Program-made: the position numbers and the translations under genes | Assembly: GCA_010279815.1 (NCBI GenBank) | Contig: QEOQ01000670.1 | Span: 729,372 to 793,371, forward strand | Length of the DNA stretch: 64,000 nt | Direction: 5' to 3' | DNA from: Brachionus plicatilis | Lineage: Eukaryota > Rotifera > Eurotatoria > Ploima > Brachionidae | Shown: positions 60,838 through 64,000 of the stretch, in pieces | Layout of the letters: the number at the start of each line of letters is the position of its first letter | Numbering within the stretch: the first letter of the stretch is position 1 | Notes under the pieces: generated by a model | Databases searched by the model: none | The model's input: the letters and a program-made list of their open reading frames with translations, nothing else | What the model was told of the DNA's origin: nothing

Positions 60838-60905
60838 TCTGTACAGAGCCAAGGCTCCTTTAGATAAAAAGAAAGAATAAAAATAGTTATATAAGTCATA
60901 AAAGT
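60838..60905 (+). repeat. Stem-loop plus A-rich tail, probable LINE 3' end
   Basis: A perfect palindrome GAGCCAAGGCTC is followed by CTTTAGATAAAAAGAAAG and AAAATAGTTATATAAG. It is the second copy of the patch at 48455 and probably the 3' tail of a related non-LTR element. Confidence 0.45.
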
Positions 60906-63900
60906 TTAAAATAATATATATGTATATATAAATAATTTGTATAAACAGGAAAAAAACTCGACAATTTGGGGGTTCAAGATCATTTCAATTTTGTTTTTAA
61001 AGCTTGTTCTAATAAAATCAAAAGTGAACAAAAAATATTATATCTCTGATAAATAAGCTATTGAATTTGAATTCAACTTTTTTTTTATTGAAATTTTGTA
61101 TCGTTTTCATTTAATTGAAAACAAAAGCAGAATCAGATATTAAACAAAAAAGATAAATAATTAATTTTTCTTAGTAGATTACAGCAAGAAGATAGCAGAC
61201 ATAATCACTACCATAACACATCTATTTCCAATAACTACAATTAAAACAAAGCTGTATGAAGGTTTTTAAGAATGGAATGAATCTCAGCCGCAACCACATT
61301 TTTAAATTAAAAAAAAAATTCCTCAAAGGTAAATAAGTTGGTCTTAGAGTGCATGCGGATATTTAACCAAAAAAATGAAATCAATAATCCTAAAAATTCT
61401 GTAAAGATTTAAATATCATGCCATTTCCATTGGCAGCAAGTTTATGAGGAAAAAATTATTTCAATTATGAATGAGCTAAATTTAAATAAATGACAACAAA
61501 TATCTAGAGCTATTGTAGTGCTGGTTAAATATTTCGTGAAAAATCTATTAAAAAATGCGCTGATTACATCATTAGCGCCGAATTCCCAAGAGGAACAAGC
61601 GCTTGATTTCGGATGCAAATCTCTATCACTATTTGCCAATGTGTTTGTGGCAGGAAATCCATCAATTAGCTTGTGAATGACAACCATCCAGCAAACTTGA
61701 TCAATTGATCAAAAAACATCAATTTTAGTTATATAAGATTACGTAATTTTAATTTAAATTGGAGTATCAATCAAAAAAGAGAACGATGCCAAATCGCTCC
61801 AAGACTAGCTATTTTTTGCACCAAAGGTGTAATAAAATAGATAAGATAAGGTTTCGTGTTAGCCAGGGAATATGGTAAACAGCCCGGATGAAATTAGCAT
61901 TTGGAAACTAAATAATTGACGTCATAGCTCATTTGAAAGCAGGGTTAAGCAAACAATGTAGATATTAAGTCGGAGAAATTCATAAAATATGCTCCTAGTA
62001 CTAGTGAAACCAATGGTTATTAATGATTATTAAACTCATTACCGAAATATATTTTTTCATATAAACAAATTGTTTAGTTAATGCAAATTCAGAAATTTGT
62101 TATAAGTTTTTTTTTTTAAAAGCACCAACTAATCGATAAGCTCGGGCCGAATTCGATACTTAGATAAGCGATTCGGACGCTCAGATAAGATCATCGGCGA
62201 ATAAATTAAACTTCACTTGTACGATTGTCCGACTTATCAAGAATTTTTAATTATTTATAAACCTAATTTGCTCAACTAATATCTCATAAGCAGATTTTAT
62301 TTTTAAATTTATTTTCAATAAACTAGTGTTGGCTTGATTTTATTTTTATTTTATTTTTTTTTAACTCAAAACTAAATTTTATTTGTGCAAGAATTATTCT
62401 CTAAGAGTTTTCTTTTTTTAGGGAAAATTGATTAATGAAAACTATTTTTCCAAAAAAATACTGTCAAATGCTTCCGCTAATTTTGTTAGGTCCATTTGAT
62501 TCTAAGACAACAAAATGATGTTTTTAGTTAGTACTTTTTTTGTGTCCCGAAATCTTCTCAATTGAAAATAATTGTTTAAAAAGGTGAATATTTTAATTTA
62601 AAAATAATACAAATTATTGACTAATAAAGTGTTCAAAAAGGGAAAAAATGTCTTTAAAAAAACAGCAAATTTTAGTCGAGACTTCGAATTCATTTAAAAA
62701 TTTTTGAAATTAGCTTTTAAGCTGAATAAAGCAATTATTCTGAGCTGCTAAAAAAAATTAAAATGTTAAATTTTTTGTTAAATGTTAAATTTGAGTTTTG
62801 GTTTAAAAAAATCGAAAAAATGAATTGATTAATAAAAAAAAGGAAAGAATAATTTTTTTGTTTTTTAAAAATTTTATCTTGACGTTTGGTTTAAAATTAT
62901 ATTTTAATTGCTTCAGAAGGATTTCGATGAATTTGACAGAATTTTTTTAAACCTAAAATATTGGCCAAAATTTTATATTAATCATTCATACCTTTAAAAT
63001 TTGCTCCTTTTAGTATTTTTTAAAATATCAAATATTCAGTTCTAAGGCTAAATTTTTAAGTTTAAAATTGTTGGTCTCAATTTACCGAGAATCTAAACAT
63101 GTTATTTTGATATTTTAGATTAAATTGAACCATTATTTTATCTACATAAGCACTTAGCCAATATTTTCAGATCTAGACATTTAAAAAAATTTTACATATT
63201 TTCCTTACTTATTAATGCGATAATTAAACTTTAAAAAAAAAATTGGATCGAGTTTTTTTTTGTAATAAATAAAGTTTTGATTTTTTTTTCAAATTATGCG
63301 GTAATACACAAAACTAATGGAGTATTGAAAAATTAAGTAAATATTAACTTATTTTGTGTTATCAGACCAGCTTATCTGACATTTTCATAGATAAAGCATG
63401 TTATCAGACAGAATACAAAAGTCTGAAATAATAATTTTTTTTTTAAATATTTTTTTCTTGTAATTTTTTAAAACATGGACAATAATAGAAAAGGAAAAAT
63501 ATTCCACTAATTTTAATTTACGCTACTTTTCATTATTTGTCAGCAAAAAAAAAAAAGAAAAAAAAGAAAGAACGAAAATTATTAAAATCAATAGTATATA
63601 AATAAATGTATTTAATAATGTATAATGTGCTAGCAAATAAAAACCATGACGAAAATAGCTATTTGGCGATGATTTTTCTTTATTTTTCGAAAAAAGCACA
63701 TTTCTTCAAAGCCCACATCTTTCTCAAAGTTTATTTTTTAAATTTTTAAAATTTCAAATTAGCTTCAAATCAATTTTAAATGACTATGCAGCTAATTAAA
63801 CAGCTTCTAAATAATTAACGTGTTCTCAACTCTCTTGTTTACAATACAATTTTGATAAAACATGCATTTCTATTAAAATCGATAAAATTTATTTTTAATA

Positions 63901-64000
63901 AAATCTTGCCAAACCAACAGTTTAATTTAATTTTAATAATTTCTTAATTTAGCACCGTAAATAGAAAAAAGACAAAAATTAAAAAGAAGCCAACTCAAGA

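Larger units (their letters stand above)
58546..64000. other. Long intergenic region, no gene recognised
   Basis: AT-rich. It holds a direct duplication (58815-58925 and 59915-60040), a GC-richer patch at 59334-59398 ending in GAAGAAGAAG, and a LINE-tail-like patch (60838-60905). Frames such as minus 60551-60733 and 61442-61687 show no family motif. It may contain the CPPED1 promoter at its left end. Confidence 0.45.

Noticed and set aside
61442..61687. 81-codon minus-strand ORF
   Set aside because: Somewhat balanced composition but no recognisable family, splice partner or neighbouring exons.
1..64000. CRISPR arrays, operons, bacterial-type systems, rRNA or intact tRNA genes
   Set aside because: None seen. 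The window is intron-containing animal DNA, and repeats here are fold-back, tandem or transposon derived.

Overview
This is a very AT-rich (roughly three quarters A+T by eye) stretch of a nuclear animal genome. The genes are split by GT-AG introns, some only 48-60 bp long and others of several kb. The recognisable products belong to animals: two nicotinic acetylcholine receptor subunits, barrier-to-autointegration factor, TMEM9 and a TULP4-type tubby protein. Simple repeats, old non-LTR and Tc1 relics and fold-back elements fill much of the rest. Base composition, short introns and gene set suggest a small invertebrate, possibly a lophotrochozoan such as a monogonont rotifer; that placement is inference and nothing in the window proves it.

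Layout. 0-6.2 kb: a 3' fragment of a non-LTR reverse transcriptase (minus), a broken Tc1 transposase (plus), then AT-rich intergenic DNA. 6.2-12.4 kb: TULP4-like gene (plus, 3 exons). 12.4-15.5 kb: intergenic with a fold-back element. 15.5-16.4 kb: TMEM9 (plus, 4 exons). 17.3-20.9 kb: alpha-type nAChR subunit (minus, 6 exons including a 26-nt micro-exon). 20.9-24.9 kb: intergenic region shared by two divergent receptor genes, with a GC-rich structured islet and a tandem array of decaying copies of a small ORF. 24.9-27.1 kb: non-alpha nAChR subunit (plus, 4 exons). 29.1-36.0 kb: Aquarius/IBP160 (plus, 2 coding exons) whose 2.2-kb intron holds a 123-nt near-identical copy of an internal coding segment. 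37.2-38.5 kb: ankyrin-repeat protein (minus). 40.6-45.1 kb: a doubtful small ORF, a 592-bp DNA transposon with intact 8-bp target duplications, and a degraded endonuclease/reverse-transcriptase LINE (minus). 45.7-47.9 kb: OCRL/INPP5B-type inositol 5-phosphatase (plus, one exon). 49.8-50.1 kb: BAF (plus, 2 exons). 51.8-52.4 kb: Ser-rich protein of unknown family (minus). 55.3-58.5 kb: CPPED1 phosphatase (minus, 3 clear exons plus a possible 4-nt first exon). 58.5-64 kb: no gene recognised.

The genes do not form one pathway. The two receptor genes are the only clear functional pair: they sit head to head and could share control DNA, and their products could assemble together. The remaining genes are housekeeping (mRNA splicing, phosphoinositide turnover, lysosome/endosome membranes, nuclear envelope/chromatin, phosphatase signalling). 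The most unusual observation is the splice-site-bounded duplicate exon inside the Aquarius intron. Spliced in, it would introduce an immediate stop, so it may act as a poison exon in a splicing-factor gene.
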